Assembly: GCA_963533935.1 (NCBI GenBank)
Contig: CAUSQL010000019.1
Span: forward strand, 1 to 30,847
Source: CAUSKK01 sp963533935
GTDB lineage: Bacteria > Pseudomonadota > Gammaproteobacteria > Cardiobacteriales > Cardiobacteriaceae
Direction of reading: 5' to 3'
Length of the DNA stretch: 30,847 nucleotides
The notes under the pieces were generated by a model. That model saw nothing but the letters and a program-made list of their open reading frames with translations, made no database searches and was not told the DNA's origin. The translations under genes and the position numbers were made by a program. Below are positions 21,788 through 30,032 of this stretch, in pieces; within the stretch, counting starts at the first letter, position 1, and every line of letters begins with the position of its first letter.

Positions 21788-24148
21788 TTAGCCCACCGAA
21801 CGCCGGGGCGCCCGCCCCTTAGCTACGGCCATCGGCATTTCCACACTCGCCACAAATGACTGGGCAAAGACCTCATCAATGTGTTTTACCGGAATAATTT
21901 CCAAGGCTTCCTTGACCTCGTCAGGCACATCGCGCAAATCCTTCAGGTTTTCCGCAGGAATTAGTACCGTGCGCAGATGGCCACGTACTGCCGCCAGCAA
22001 TTTTTCCTTCAGACCGCCGATAGCTAACACCCGGCCATGCAGGCTGATTTCTCCAGTCATGGCAATATCGCCGCGTACGGGAATTTTCTTCAGTGCCGAC
22101 AGCATTACCGTAGCCATGGCAATGCCTGCGCTAGGGCCGTCCTTGGGCACTGCCCCTTCCGGCAGATGCATGTGCAGGTCAATTTTATCCAGATTGAGGC
22201 TTTTACTTTCCCGCTCAAGATAGCTGCGCACCACCGAATAGGCGGTTTGCACACTCTCCTTCATCACATCACCCAGCTGGCCGGTGTAGTTCAATTTGCC
22301 CTTGCCAGCCATAGTTAAGGTCTCAATTTGCAGCAGCTCGCCGCCCACGGACGTCCAGGCCAGCCCCGTGATAACGCCAATTTTCGGCTGTAAATCCTCC
22401 TCAGAACGGTGGAACTTGGCCACGCCCAGAAATTCCTCCAGATTGGCCTTACTCACCTTCACGGTTTTCTGACCGTTATCCTCCAGCCGGCGCACCACCT
22501 TACGGGTCAATTTGGCAATTTCCCGCTCCAAATTACGTACACCGGCTTCCCGGGTATAATTCTCAATGATTGTAGGTAGGACACTATGGTCTAATCTCAT
22601 TTCCTTTGCCGCCACCGCATTTTCCTTCAGCTGCCGCGGCACAATGTAGCGCTTAGCAATTTCTTCCTTCTCTCGGCTGGTATAGCCGGAAATGCGAATA
22701 ACCTCCATGCGGTCCAGCAGAGCCGGCGGAATTTCCATGGTATTCGCCGTGGCAATAAACATGACCTTAGATAGGTCCACGTCCGTTTCCAGGAAATGGT
22801 CGTTAAAACTATTATTCTGGGCGGGATCTAGCACTTCCAGCAGCGCATCGGCCGGATCGCCGCGGTGGTCATGGCCAATTTTGTCGATTTCGTCCAAGAG
22901 AATCAGCGGGTTAGTGGAAGCTAATTTGCACAGCTTCTGCACTATTTTGCCCGGCTGAGCACCAATATAGGTGCGGCGGTGGCCACGAATTTCCGCTTCG
23001 TCGTGCATGCCGCCTAGAGAAATGCGTTCAAACTTGCGCCCCATGGCCGTGGCAATGGATTTACCTAGGCTGGTCTTACCCACCCCAGGTGGACCCACAA
23101 AACATAAAATGGGCGCCTTGCTATTGCGGTTACGTTTCTGTACCGCCAGATATTCCAAAATCCGTTCCTTAACTTCTTCCAACCCATAATGGTCAGCATT
23201 TAGTACCCGCTCTGCATTATCAATGTCGTAGTTAATCTCATCGAATTTCTGCCAGGGATAATTGATAAGCCACTCCAAATAAATGCGCGAAACGGTGGCT
23301 TCCGAAGAGGTGGGAGGCATCATCTTCAACTTTTGCAATTCCGACAGCGCCTTTTTCTCGGTTTCTTCTGGCATTTGTGCCTCTAGAATTGCCTTGCGCA
23401 ATGCCTCTATTTCGTCGTTTTCCTCATTAATCTCATTCAGTTCCTTCTGAATGGCCTTCATCTGCTCGTTCAGATGGTATTCCAACTGATTACGGTCAAT
23501 CTGCGTTTTAACCCGTTTTTGTATCTTTTCCGACAGCTCAGCCTTGGCCTTTTCCAGCTCGAATTCCATTAGTAATTTTTCTGCCCGGCGGCTTAGGTTC
23601 AGCTCTTCCAACAGCTCAATGCGCTTTTTCATGTCCATATCAAAGGCCATGGACACGCTGTCGATAATTACCGAAAGATTTTCCGTATTGCGCATATTGT
23701 CCACCAGCTCGTCCACGTCTCGCTCCATGGCCCGACCGTAATCGCTTACTTCATCAAGAAGGGCGCTCTTCAGACCTACCCGGTCTTCGTCGCTGATGTT
23801 ATTTTTCTCCCGCACTGCGCTGGCTTCACCAAAAATAATGCCGTCCCGTAACCGGGTGGCATTTAGTTTCATACGCCTTAATCCCTTAATGGTAATGCGG
23901 TAGTGGGAATCGGATTGGCGATGGATTTGCAGCACCTTACCTAGAGTAAGAATTTTATTCTGTAAATCCATGAACTCTTCGCTGTCAAATTGCGGCGCAA
24001 AAAGAATTTCATCATTGAGGCTAGCGGCATATTCCATGGCCTTAATGGATTCTTCCCGCACTAGCACAATGGTTATTACGGACTGTGGATAAAGCACCAC
24101 ATCACTAATGGTAATAATTGGATATTCAGTAGTTTTCTTCTGGGACAT
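21788..24148 (-). CDS. lon: ATP-dependent protease Lon
   Basis: The 786-residue protein is close to E. coli Lon (784). Order: N-terminal substrate-binding domain, a long coiled-coil region (about 190-260), the AAA+ module with Walker A GPPGVGKT (Lys358) and Walker B ILLDEIDKI, and the protease domain with the Ser-Lys dyad, Ser673 in PKDGPSAG and Lys716 in GGLKEK. Lon degrades misfolded and short-lived regulatory proteins in the cytosol. The ATG lies two bases after the clpX stop and its AAGGA ribosome site overlaps that stop, so it is translated from the clp transcript. A separate lon promoter, as in E. coli, is not seen. Confidence 0.98.
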   Translation of the reverse strand: MSQKKTTEYPIITISDVVLYPQSVITIVLVREESIKAMEYAASLNDEILFAPQFDSEEFMDLQNKILTLGKVLQIHRQSDSHYRITIKGLRRMKLNATRLRDGIIFGEASAVREKNNISDEDRVGLKSALLDEVSDYGRAMERDVDELVDNMRNTENLSVIIDSVSMAFDMDMKKRIELLEELNLSRRAEKLLMEFELEKAKAELSEKIQKRVKTQIDRNQLEYHLNEQMKAIQKELNEINEENDEIEALRKAILEAQMPEETEKKALSELQKLKMMPPTSSEATVSRIYLEWLINYPWQKFDEINYDIDNAERVLNADHYGLEEVKERILEYLAVQKRNRNSKAPILCFVGPPGVGKTSLGKSIATAMGRKFERISLGGMHDEAEIRGHRRTYIGAQPGKIVQKLCKLASTNPLILLDEIDKIGHDHRGDPADALLEVLDPAQNNSFNDHFLETDVDLSKVMFIATANTMEIPPALLDRMEVIRISGYTSREKEEIAKRYIVPRQLKENAVAAKEMRLDHSVLPTIIENYTREAGVRNLEREIAKLTRKVVRRLEDNGQKTVKVSKANLEEFLGVAKFHRSEEDLQPKIGVITGLAWTSVGGELLQIETLTMAGKGKLNYTGQLGDVMKESVQTAYSVVRSYLERESKSLNLDKIDLHMHLPEGAVPKDGPSAGIAMATVMLSALKKIPVRGDIAMTGEISLHGRVLAIGGLKEKLLAAVRGHLRTVLIPAENLKDLRDVPDEVKEALEIIPVKHIDEVFAQSFVASVEMPMAVAKGRAPRRSVG

Positions 24149-24150
24149 AG

Positions 24151-25398
24151 TTATTCCTTAAGGGGTTCCAGGCCCTTTTCAATTACTTCTGCCGTAACGG
24201 TAATTTTTTTAACGTCCATGTCCGGCAAATCAAACATGGTGCTCTGTAGGGTTTGTTCCACGATGGAGCGTAGCCCACGGGCGCCGGTCTTTCTCTTTAT
24301 GGCTTTGGCTGCAATCGCCCGCAGCGCCTCCGGCGTAAATTCCAACTCCACGTCCTCGTAGGCAAACATTTTCTTGAATTGACGCACGATGGCATTGCGC
24401 GGCTCAGTTAGAATCCGCACCAACGTGTCCTCGTCCAGACTCTCCAACACGGTGATTACCGGCAGCCGACCCACAAATTCTGGGATTAGCCCATACTTAA
24501 CCAGATCTTCCGGTTCCACTTCCTGTAAATTGGCCTGGCTGTCGTCTTCCTTTTTGTTGGTGATAGTAGCGCCGAAGCCAATGCCGCCCTTTTCCGTACG
24601 CTGATTAATGATTTTCTCTAGGCCCGCAAAGGCACCGCCGCAGATAAATAAAATATTTGTGGTATCCACATGGGCCAGCTCTTGATTTGGGTGCTTGCGC
24701 CCACCCTGGGGTGGCACACCAGCTACGGTTCCCTCCACCAGTTTTAACAGGGCCTGCTGCACCCCTTCACCGGACACATCGCGGGTGATAGACAGGTTTT
24801 CACTTTTACGGGCGATTTTGTCAATTTCATCAATGTAAATAATGCCCCGCTGGGCCTTTTTAATGTCGCCATCGCAATTCATTAACAGCTTCTGCACGAT
24901 GGTTTCCACGTCTTCGCCCACATAGCCGGCTTCAGTCAAGGCGGTGGCATCGGCAATGGCGAAGGGCACGTTTAGACATTTGGCTAAGGTTTGGGCTAGC
25001 AAGGTTTTACCTGAACCGGTGGCACCAATCATCAAAATATTACTCTTCTGGATCTCCACCTCATCATCTTTACCTCGCTTATCATTCATTGCCAGACGCT
25101 TATAGTGGTTATAGACAGCTACCGCCAGAGCCTTTTTCGCCTGCTGTTGGCCGATGATGTAATCATCCATAAAGGCCTTCATGACGGAGGGAGAAGGTAT
25201 GTCTTTAATTTCTTCTGCCTCAGACAGCTCTTCAAATTCCCCAAAATCGTGCTCTGACCTATCCACCTCCCCGGCCATATGGCTAAGTAGGTCAATGCAT
25301 TCATTGCAAATATAAATGTCATTAGGGCCCGCAATTAAGCGCTTTACGTCCTTTTCGCTTTTGCCGCAGAAGGAACAACGGCTAGTATCATTTTCCAT
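24151..25398 (-). CDS. clpX: ClpXP protease ATPase subunit ClpX
   Basis: The 415-residue AAA+ unfoldase recognises tagged substrates and feeds them into ClpP. An N-terminal zinc-binding domain has CSFCGKS and ICNECIDLL (four Cys). Walker A is GATGSGKT, Walker B is IIYIDEIDKI, the RKH pore loop is GGRKHPNQE, and the IGF loop that docks on ClpP is GIGFGATI. The ATG has GGAG upstream. It follows clpP by 52 bp and precedes lon by two bases. Confidence 0.98.
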   Translation of the reverse strand: MENDTSRCSFCGKSEKDVKRLIAGPNDIYICNECIDLLSHMAGEVDRSEHDFGEFEELSEAEEIKDIPSPSVMKAFMDDYIIGQQQAKKALAVAVYNHYKRLAMNDKRGKDDEVEIQKSNILMIGATGSGKTLLAQTLAKCLNVPFAIADATALTEAGYVGEDVETIVQKLLMNCDGDIKKAQRGIIYIDEIDKIARKSENLSITRDVSGEGVQQALLKLVEGTVAGVPPQGGRKHPNQELAHVDTTNILFICGGAFAGLEKIINQRTEKGGIGFGATITNKKEDDSQANLQEVEPEDLVKYGLIPEFVGRLPVITVLESLDEDTLVRILTEPRNAIVRQFKKMFAYEDVELEFTPEALRAIAAKAIKRKTGARGLRSIVEQTLQSTMFDLPDMDVKKITVTAEVIEKGLEPLKE

Positions 25399-25450
25399 AA
25401 AATCTCCAACGCAAAACTTTGTCGTTAATTGCGGTTTATTAATTAAATAA

Positions 25451-26068
25451 TCAAGCCTTAGCCAGATCGAAGCGGCTGTTGATAATCCGATCTACCAAGC
25501 CATAGTTAACTGCTTCTTCAGCGCTCATAAAATTATCCCGATCCGTATCCTGCTCAATTTCTTTCAGACTTTTACCGCTATTTTTTGCCAATATCTCATT
25601 TAATTTGGCCTTAAGTTTAAGCAGCTCCCGGGCATGAATTTCAATGTCCGAGGCCTGACCACCTAGACCGCCAGAAATTAGTGGTTGGTGAATCATTACC
25701 CGGCTATTTGGTAGAATCAAACGCTTACCCTTCTGGCCTGAAGAAAGAAGAAAAGCGCCCATACTGGCTGCCTGACCGAGACATAAGGTGGATACGTCCG
25801 GCTTAATGAAATTCATGGTGTCATAAATGGATAGGCCCGCAGTAACAGAGCCACCGGGAGAGTTTATGTAAAAATAAATGTCCTGCTCGGGATTTTCCGC
25901 CTCTAAAAATAGCAGCTGGGCCACCACCAGATTAGCTGTTTCATCGGTAACAGGTCCGACCAAAAACACTACCCGTTCTTTTAGTAGGCGGGAATAAATA
26001 TCGTAGGAACGTTCACCACGGCCGGTTTGTTCCACCACCATAGGTATCAATACATTATCTATAGACAT
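25451..26068 (-). CDS. clpP: ClpP protease proteolytic subunit
   Basis: The 205-residue serine protease forms the double-heptameric chamber of ClpXP. Catalytic residues are Ser102 (GQAASMGAF), His127 (VMIHQPL) and probably Asp178 (DTDRDNF). The N-terminus VLIPMVVEQTGRGERSYDIYSRLLKERVVFL is typical, with little propeptide. AAGGA lies five bases before the ATG. A hairpin with a T run ends only about 18 bases before this start, between tig and clpP. Confidence 0.98.
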   Translation of the reverse strand: MSIDNVLIPMVVEQTGRGERSYDIYSRLLKERVVFLVGPVTDETANLVVAQLLFLEAENPEQDIYFYINSPGGSVTAGLSIYDTMNFIKPDVSTLCLGQAASMGAFLLSSGQKGKRLILPNSRVMIHQPLISGGLGGQASDIEIHARELLKLKAKLNEILAKNSGKSLKEIEQDTDRDNFMSAEEAVNYGLVDRIINSRFDLAKA

Positions 26069-26086
26069 AAAAATTCCTTAAAAATT

Positions 26087-26112
26087 AAAAAGGGGCGACA
26101 AACTGCCGCCCC
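26087..26112 (-). terminator. Terminator-like hairpin between tig and clpP
   Basis: Read on the minus strand, GGGGCG and CGCCCC form a 6-bp stem with a nine-base loop, followed by T5. It leaves no room for a promoter before clpP, so it probably acts as a partial terminator that lowers clpP relative to tig, or as an RNA-processing site. Confidence 0.75.
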
Positions 26113-26132
26113 AGAGGGAAATTAGCTAATTA

Positions 26133-27455
26133 TTAACGGGGAATCTGGTTGTTAATGGCCATTAATCCCTGAAAATCAACATTCTCCTCGGTAACTTTAG
26201 CTTTCTCATAGAGCTGATCAATGAGTTGTTCTTCCAACACTGCTGATTCTAAGCTAACGCGGGCCTCACGATTTTTCCGGTAGTGCTCAATGACCTCATT
26301 GGGATCCTCATAGCTAGCGGAAATTGCCTTAAGACGCGCTTCTACTCGGTCCTTATCTAACTCGATTTTACGTTCTTCAAATAAGCGACCAAATAACATA
26401 GCTAAAATTACATTACGCTTGGCTGATTCAGCAAAGAAGCGTTGGGCCAGTTCTTCTCGCTGCTTAGCATCGGGAATTTGCTTTTCCAAATTCATACCTT
26501 TAGCCAGCCGCTGAATCTCGTTATTAATTTGCGTCTTTGCAGTTGGTTGGTCCTGATTGGCTTCATAGATAGCATCTAACATCCGTTCCCGCTTAATGCG
26601 GCGGCCGGCATTTTCCAACTCCCGCGCCATATTTTCCTTAATAGCCTTCTTGAAACTATCAGTGCTTCCGTCAGTAATACCAAAAGCCTTAATGAATTTT
26701 TCGTTAATTTCCGGCAATTGCATCTCTTCTAGCCGGCTAATTTTTACTGTGAATTGGGCTGTCTTACCCTTTAATTGTTCACTGTGATAATCGGCAGGGA
26801 ATTTAACATCATAGGTTTTTTCTTCGCCAATTTTCATGCCCTTAAGGCCATTTTCAAAATCCGGCAGCATGCGACCCTCGCCGATAACCACATCCACATC
26901 GTTGCCGCTACCGCCTTCAAATTCCTTACCATCTAGACGGCCGACAAAGTCAATGCGTACTCGGTCATTTTCCTTTGCTGCCCGATCATTTTTTTCAATG
27001 AAAACAGCCTGCTGCCGGCGTAGAGTATTAACCATAATATCCACATCAGCATCCGTCAGCTTAGTCACTGGCAGGGTAATCTGAAAGCTATTTAAACCTT
27101 TGACAGTAATTTCTGGGAAAACTTCGAAAACTGCAGTGAATTTAAGGTTCTCACCTGGATTTATTCCAGAAACTAATTCAATGTGCGGTGCGGAAACCGC
27201 TGCCTGCTTATGCTCAATGAGCGCTTCCCGGTAGCTTTTATCAATGAGATTTTCCAGCGCTTCGCGGCGCAATTCACCGCCAAACTTCTCTTTAATAATA
27301 TTAGGAGGAACTTTGCCCGGCCGGTAGCCAGCTACTTTTAATCTGGGCCGTGCCGCTCTCATGGTTTGCTCTAGAGCCTCTTCTACCGCAGCGGCGGGAA
27401 CTTCGATGGTAAATTTACGTTCTAAACCTTCCAAAGATTCCAAAGTATTTTGCAT
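26133..27455 (-). CDS. tig: Trigger factor
   Basis: The 440-residue ribosome-bound chaperone meets nascent chains at the exit tunnel. The ribosome-docking signature lies in the N-terminal domain (AGYRPGKVPPNIIKEKFG; the usual form is GFRxGKxP, so F is Y here). The FKBP-like prolyl isomerase domain contains VRIDFVGRLDGKEFEGG. The long helical C-terminal domain ends in VDFQGLMAINNQIPR. ATG 27455 has GAGGA upstream; the frame extends to 27488, but that part overlaps the preceding terminator. Its promoter must lie upstream of the tRNA or within it. Confidence 0.96.
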   Translation of the reverse strand: MQNTLESLEGLERKFTIEVPAAAVEEALEQTMRAARPRLKVAGYRPGKVPPNIIKEKFGGELRREALENLIDKSYREALIEHKQAAVSAPHIELVSGINPGENLKFTAVFEVFPEITVKGLNSFQITLPVTKLTDADVDIMVNTLRRQQAVFIEKNDRAAKENDRVRIDFVGRLDGKEFEGGSGNDVDVVIGEGRMLPDFENGLKGMKIGEEKTYDVKFPADYHSEQLKGKTAQFTVKISRLEEMQLPEINEKFIKAFGITDGSTDSFKKAIKENMARELENAGRRIKRERMLDAIYEANQDQPTAKTQINNEIQRLAKGMNLEKQIPDAKQREELAQRFFAESAKRNVILAMLFGRLFEERKIELDKDRVEARLKAISASYEDPNEVIEHYRKNREARVSLESAVLEEQLIDQLYEKAKVTEENVDFQGLMAINNQIPR

Positions 27456-27470
27456 AAGTTTCCTCAGAAT

Positions 27471-27495
27471 AAAAAAAATACGCCTCAATGGGCGT
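27471..27495 (-). terminator. Terminator between tRNA-Leu(UAG) and tig
   Basis: Read on the minus strand, ACGCC and GGCGT pair around CATTGA and are followed by A then T8. It ends about 16 bases before the tig start codon. Confidence 0.82.
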
Positions 27496-27506
27496 AATTA
27501 GAAAAT

Positions 27507-27589
<83 letters not shown>

Positions 27590-27604
27590 TTGACTGAAGG
27601 GCGT

Positions 27605-27633
27605 ATTAGACCACAGCCCAAATTAAAATGCAA
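27605..27633 (-). promoter_or_regulatory. Sigma-70 promoter for tRNA-Leu(UAG)
   Basis: On the minus strand, TTGCAT (27628-27633), a 17-bp spacer and TCTAAT (27605-27610) lie 15 bp before the tRNA. The -35 box overlaps the end of the DUF192 gene. The GC-rich ACGCCC after the -10 box resembles a stringent-control discriminator. Confidence 0.72.
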
Positions 27634-28078
27634 CAGTTGTTCCGGAGAAAAATTTAATAAATTTCAGACGGGGGGCAGCGAGCTGCATTCGAGTGCGGGC
27701 GCGGGTTTCCAGTACCATCAGCGCCCGTCCTTCGGAAGGATAGCCGGGGCACCGGCGCTGACGGCAAGGTTCGGCACGGGCATAGCGCTTTAATAGCCGC
27801 CCGGCCCGGTCATAGAAGCGCATATCCAGCGGCTGCCAGGTGTTTTTCATCCAGAAATTCAGCGGCTGCTCCTCCGGAAAAATAAAAAGAATGCCGGTGT
27901 TCGGCGGCAGATAGCGGCGCCACATGTAGCCACGGGCGTGTTCCTGGGGGCTTATGGCCAGCTCCACAATTACCAGCCGCTGGCCGTCGCTGACGATGGC
28001 CCCGTAGGGGGCGGCTACAGCCGCGCCCACTAGCGCCAGCAAAATGTAAATTAGTGGTCGCAGCACGGCCCGGTCCAA
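27623..28078 (-). CDS. DUF192 family exported protein
   Basis: A 151-residue protein with an N-terminal hydrophobic segment (YILLALVGAAVAAP) that looks like a signal peptide. The DUF192 core follows: ARGYMWRRYLPPNTGILFIF, NFWMKNTWQPLDMRF and the late CRQRRCPGYPSEGRALMVLE. The family is common in bacteria, but its function is not established. The start is uncertain: TTG at 28078 overlaps the end of dld by 28 bp, while GTG at 28066 overlaps by 16 bp. Either implies coupling to dld. Its 3' end contains the -35 box of the tRNA-Leu promoter. Confidence 0.85.
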   Translation of the reverse strand: MDRAVLRPLIYILLALVGAAVAAPYGAIVSDGQRLVIVELAISPQEHARGYMWRRYLPPNTGILFIFPEEQPLNFWMKNTWQPLDMRFYDRAGRLLKRYARAEPCRQRRCPGYPSEGRALMVLETRARTRMQLAAPRLKFIKFFSGTTVAF

Positions 28079-29742
28079 TTTTTATTCTTCGGCGTCTTAC
28101 CAATGCCCGGATTTAGGGAATTGGTTGGGTCCTGTTCGCGATAGAAATTGCGCAGATCCTCCTTCGCCTTATACAGATGGCCCACATTGTGTTCGGCCGG
28201 GTACTCGGCGCCCTTGGCATCGAAGTATTGCAGCAATTTATCCTTAATCTCCATGGCGTTGCTATTGGGCTTCAGCAGGTAATCCTGATGCATCACATGG
28301 CAGAAGAAATGGCCGCAGTAGAGCTTCTCGACTATCAGTTCGTCCAGCTCCGGCGGCAGCACTTCGAACCAATCTTCCTCGTTGCGTTTCAGGGCAATGT
28401 CCAGGGCGAGAATGTCGCCGAAGCGCTTGCTGTGCACGGTGTGGTAACGCTTCGCTGCGCCAGCCATGACGAAACGGTGCAGAATGGCCTGCTCGCCCTC
28501 CTTGGGACTACACCAGTGATATTTGCCCACATTGCCCACCAGATAGCTGTCCAAATAGGCCTTGGCCTCTTCAATGCCCTCGTTTTCCATTTTTAGGACC
28601 AGATGATGCTCGTACTGGTCGCGCATATCGCGGAATACCTTGGGCAGATGGCTGGGCAGCAGTTCCATGATGAATTGGGCGAATTTATCGGAGAACTTGC
28701 CCAGCTTAATTTTGCCAGCGATGCGGTCGAAGGCGTTCTTAAAGTTCAGGAAGGGCGGCACCGCCTTGGAGCCCAGCTTATCAATGAGCAGGAAACTATC
28801 GCGGCCATAGCGCTCGCTGACGTTGAAATAGTCCCGGTGCATGTATTCGCCGGACACGGGCAGATTCTTGAAATTCTTCAGAATGTGGCGGCGGATTTCC
28901 GTAAGCACCTTGGTGTCGTTGGTACCGATGTAGAAGACCTGTTCCCGCTCCGGTTTTGGGAAGGTGTCAATGCGCACGGCAAAGACGATGAGCCGGCCGG
29001 CCGAGCCCGACGCCTCATAGAGCCGCTCCGGATTATTGTTAAAGCGGGCCGGCGTCGCCGCGTCCACGTCGCGCACCTTGGCCTCGTAGCCGCCGTCGGA
29101 AGCACGCCGCTGACTGCCGTTGTGAATTTGCCCTGGCCCATAATTTTTATTTTCCAGATTGCGCAGTATTTCCTCGGGCTCCTGGCCCAGGTCGATGTCC
29201 AGGTGATTGACCAGCTGTAAATTGCCCTGCTCGTCGATGCGGCCGTAGAGGGCCTGCTCGGTGTAGGCGGGGCCGCGGTGAATGAGGGCGCCGCCGGAGT
29301 TATTGCAGATGCCACCGATAATGGACGCGCCGATGCAGGAGGAACCGATGACACTGTGAGGTTCCCGCTTTAGGGGTTCCAGCAGGTCTTCCAGCTCGAA
29401 AAGGGTGCTGCCGGGCAGGGCGACGGCCTGCTGACCCTCATTGATTAGATTAATGCCCTTGAGCTTTTTCAGGGAAATGAGCCATACGGGCCGGTCGTAG
29501 TCGCCGAAGGGGGTGGAGCCGCCGGTCAGACCGGTGTTGGAGGCCTGGAGAATCATGATTTGGTCGTGTTTAACGCAGTTCTTCGCCACCTGCCACAGCT
29601 CCACCAGGCTGCGCGGGATAATTACGCCGCTGGCCTGGCCGGCACCGTAGCGGAAACCTTTAAAGTAGGGGGCGGTTTTGGACGGGTCGGTGAGAACGTT
29701 TTCATCGCCGACGATGTTCTTAAATTCATTGATGATGCTCAT
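28051..29742 (-). CDS. dld: Quinone-dependent D-lactate dehydrogenase
   Basis: The 563-residue peripheral membrane FAD enzyme oxidises D-lactate to pyruvate and passes electrons to ubiquinone (E. coli Dld: 571). The FAD-binding segment has ILQASNTGLTGGSTPFG and HSVIGSSCIGASIIGGICNNSGG. The C-terminal part has CGHFFCHVMHQDYLLKP and EYPAEHNVGHLY, as in E. coli Dld. The ATG at 29740-29742 has GAGGA upstream. The D-lactate may come from fermentation or from the environment; no lactate permease is seen nearby. Confidence 0.97.
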   Translation of the reverse strand: MSIINEFKNIVGDENVLTDPSKTAPYFKGFRYGAGQASGVIIPRSLVELWQVAKNCVKHDQIMILQASNTGLTGGSTPFGDYDRPVWLISLKKLKGINLINEGQQAVALPGSTLFELEDLLEPLKREPHSVIGSSCIGASIIGGICNNSGGALIHRGPAYTEQALYGRIDEQGNLQLVNHLDIDLGQEPEEILRNLENKNYGPGQIHNGSQRRASDGGYEAKVRDVDAATPARFNNNPERLYEASGSAGRLIVFAVRIDTFPKPEREQVFYIGTNDTKVLTEIRRHILKNFKNLPVSGEYMHRDYFNVSERYGRDSFLLIDKLGSKAVPPFLNFKNAFDRIAGKIKLGKFSDKFAQFIMELLPSHLPKVFRDMRDQYEHHLVLKMENEGIEEAKAYLDSYLVGNVGKYHWCSPKEGEQAILHRFVMAGAAKRYHTVHSKRFGDILALDIALKRNEEDWFEVLPPELDELIVEKLYCGHFFCHVMHQDYLLKPNSNAMEIKDKLLQYFDAKGAEYPAEHNVGHLYKAKEDLRNFYREQDPTNSLNPGIGKTPKNKNWTGPCCDH

Positions 29743-29791
29743 GGGGAATCCTCGTAAAAGAGGGCTATTTTAGACCCTTTCACCGGCGGCA

Positions 29792-29897
29792 TTTACAAAC
29801 ACACGGGCGGTTCTTCGCTGGCGCTTAGGCCTTCAGCTTCCCCTGCATGTATTAAAACTTTAATTACCTACAGTATAAGCGCCCCTCCGTCGGTAAA
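29792..29897. repeat. Palindromic element, copy 8 (composite of types A and B)
   Basis: The left part (29792-29830) is an inverted type B unit: TTTACAAACACACGGGCGG then TTCTTCGCTGGCGCTTAGGCC. The right part is a type A body with CTTCCCCTGCATGTATTAAA and AAGCGCCCCTCCGTCGGTAAA. It lies upstream of dld, which is divergent from yegQ. Confidence 0.8.
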
Positions 29898-29903
29898 AGC
29901 CCA

Positions 29904-29974
29904 ATTACAAACATACGGGCGCTTATCCTCTGTATGTATCAAACATACATAGGAAGCGCCCGTCCGTTTGTAAA
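29904..29974. repeat. Palindromic element, copy 9 (short loop)
   Basis: A 71-bp type A copy with left arm TTACAAACATACGGGCGCTT and right arm AAGCGCCCGTCCGTTTGTAAA. The centre is shortened to TGTATGTATCAAACATACA. It lies 58 bp before the yegQ start. Confidence 0.88.
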
Positions 29975-30032
29975 TAACGGCGCATTCGCGCTCTGGCCCT
30001 TTAAACTAGGCCCTTTTATTTTTGGACATTCA

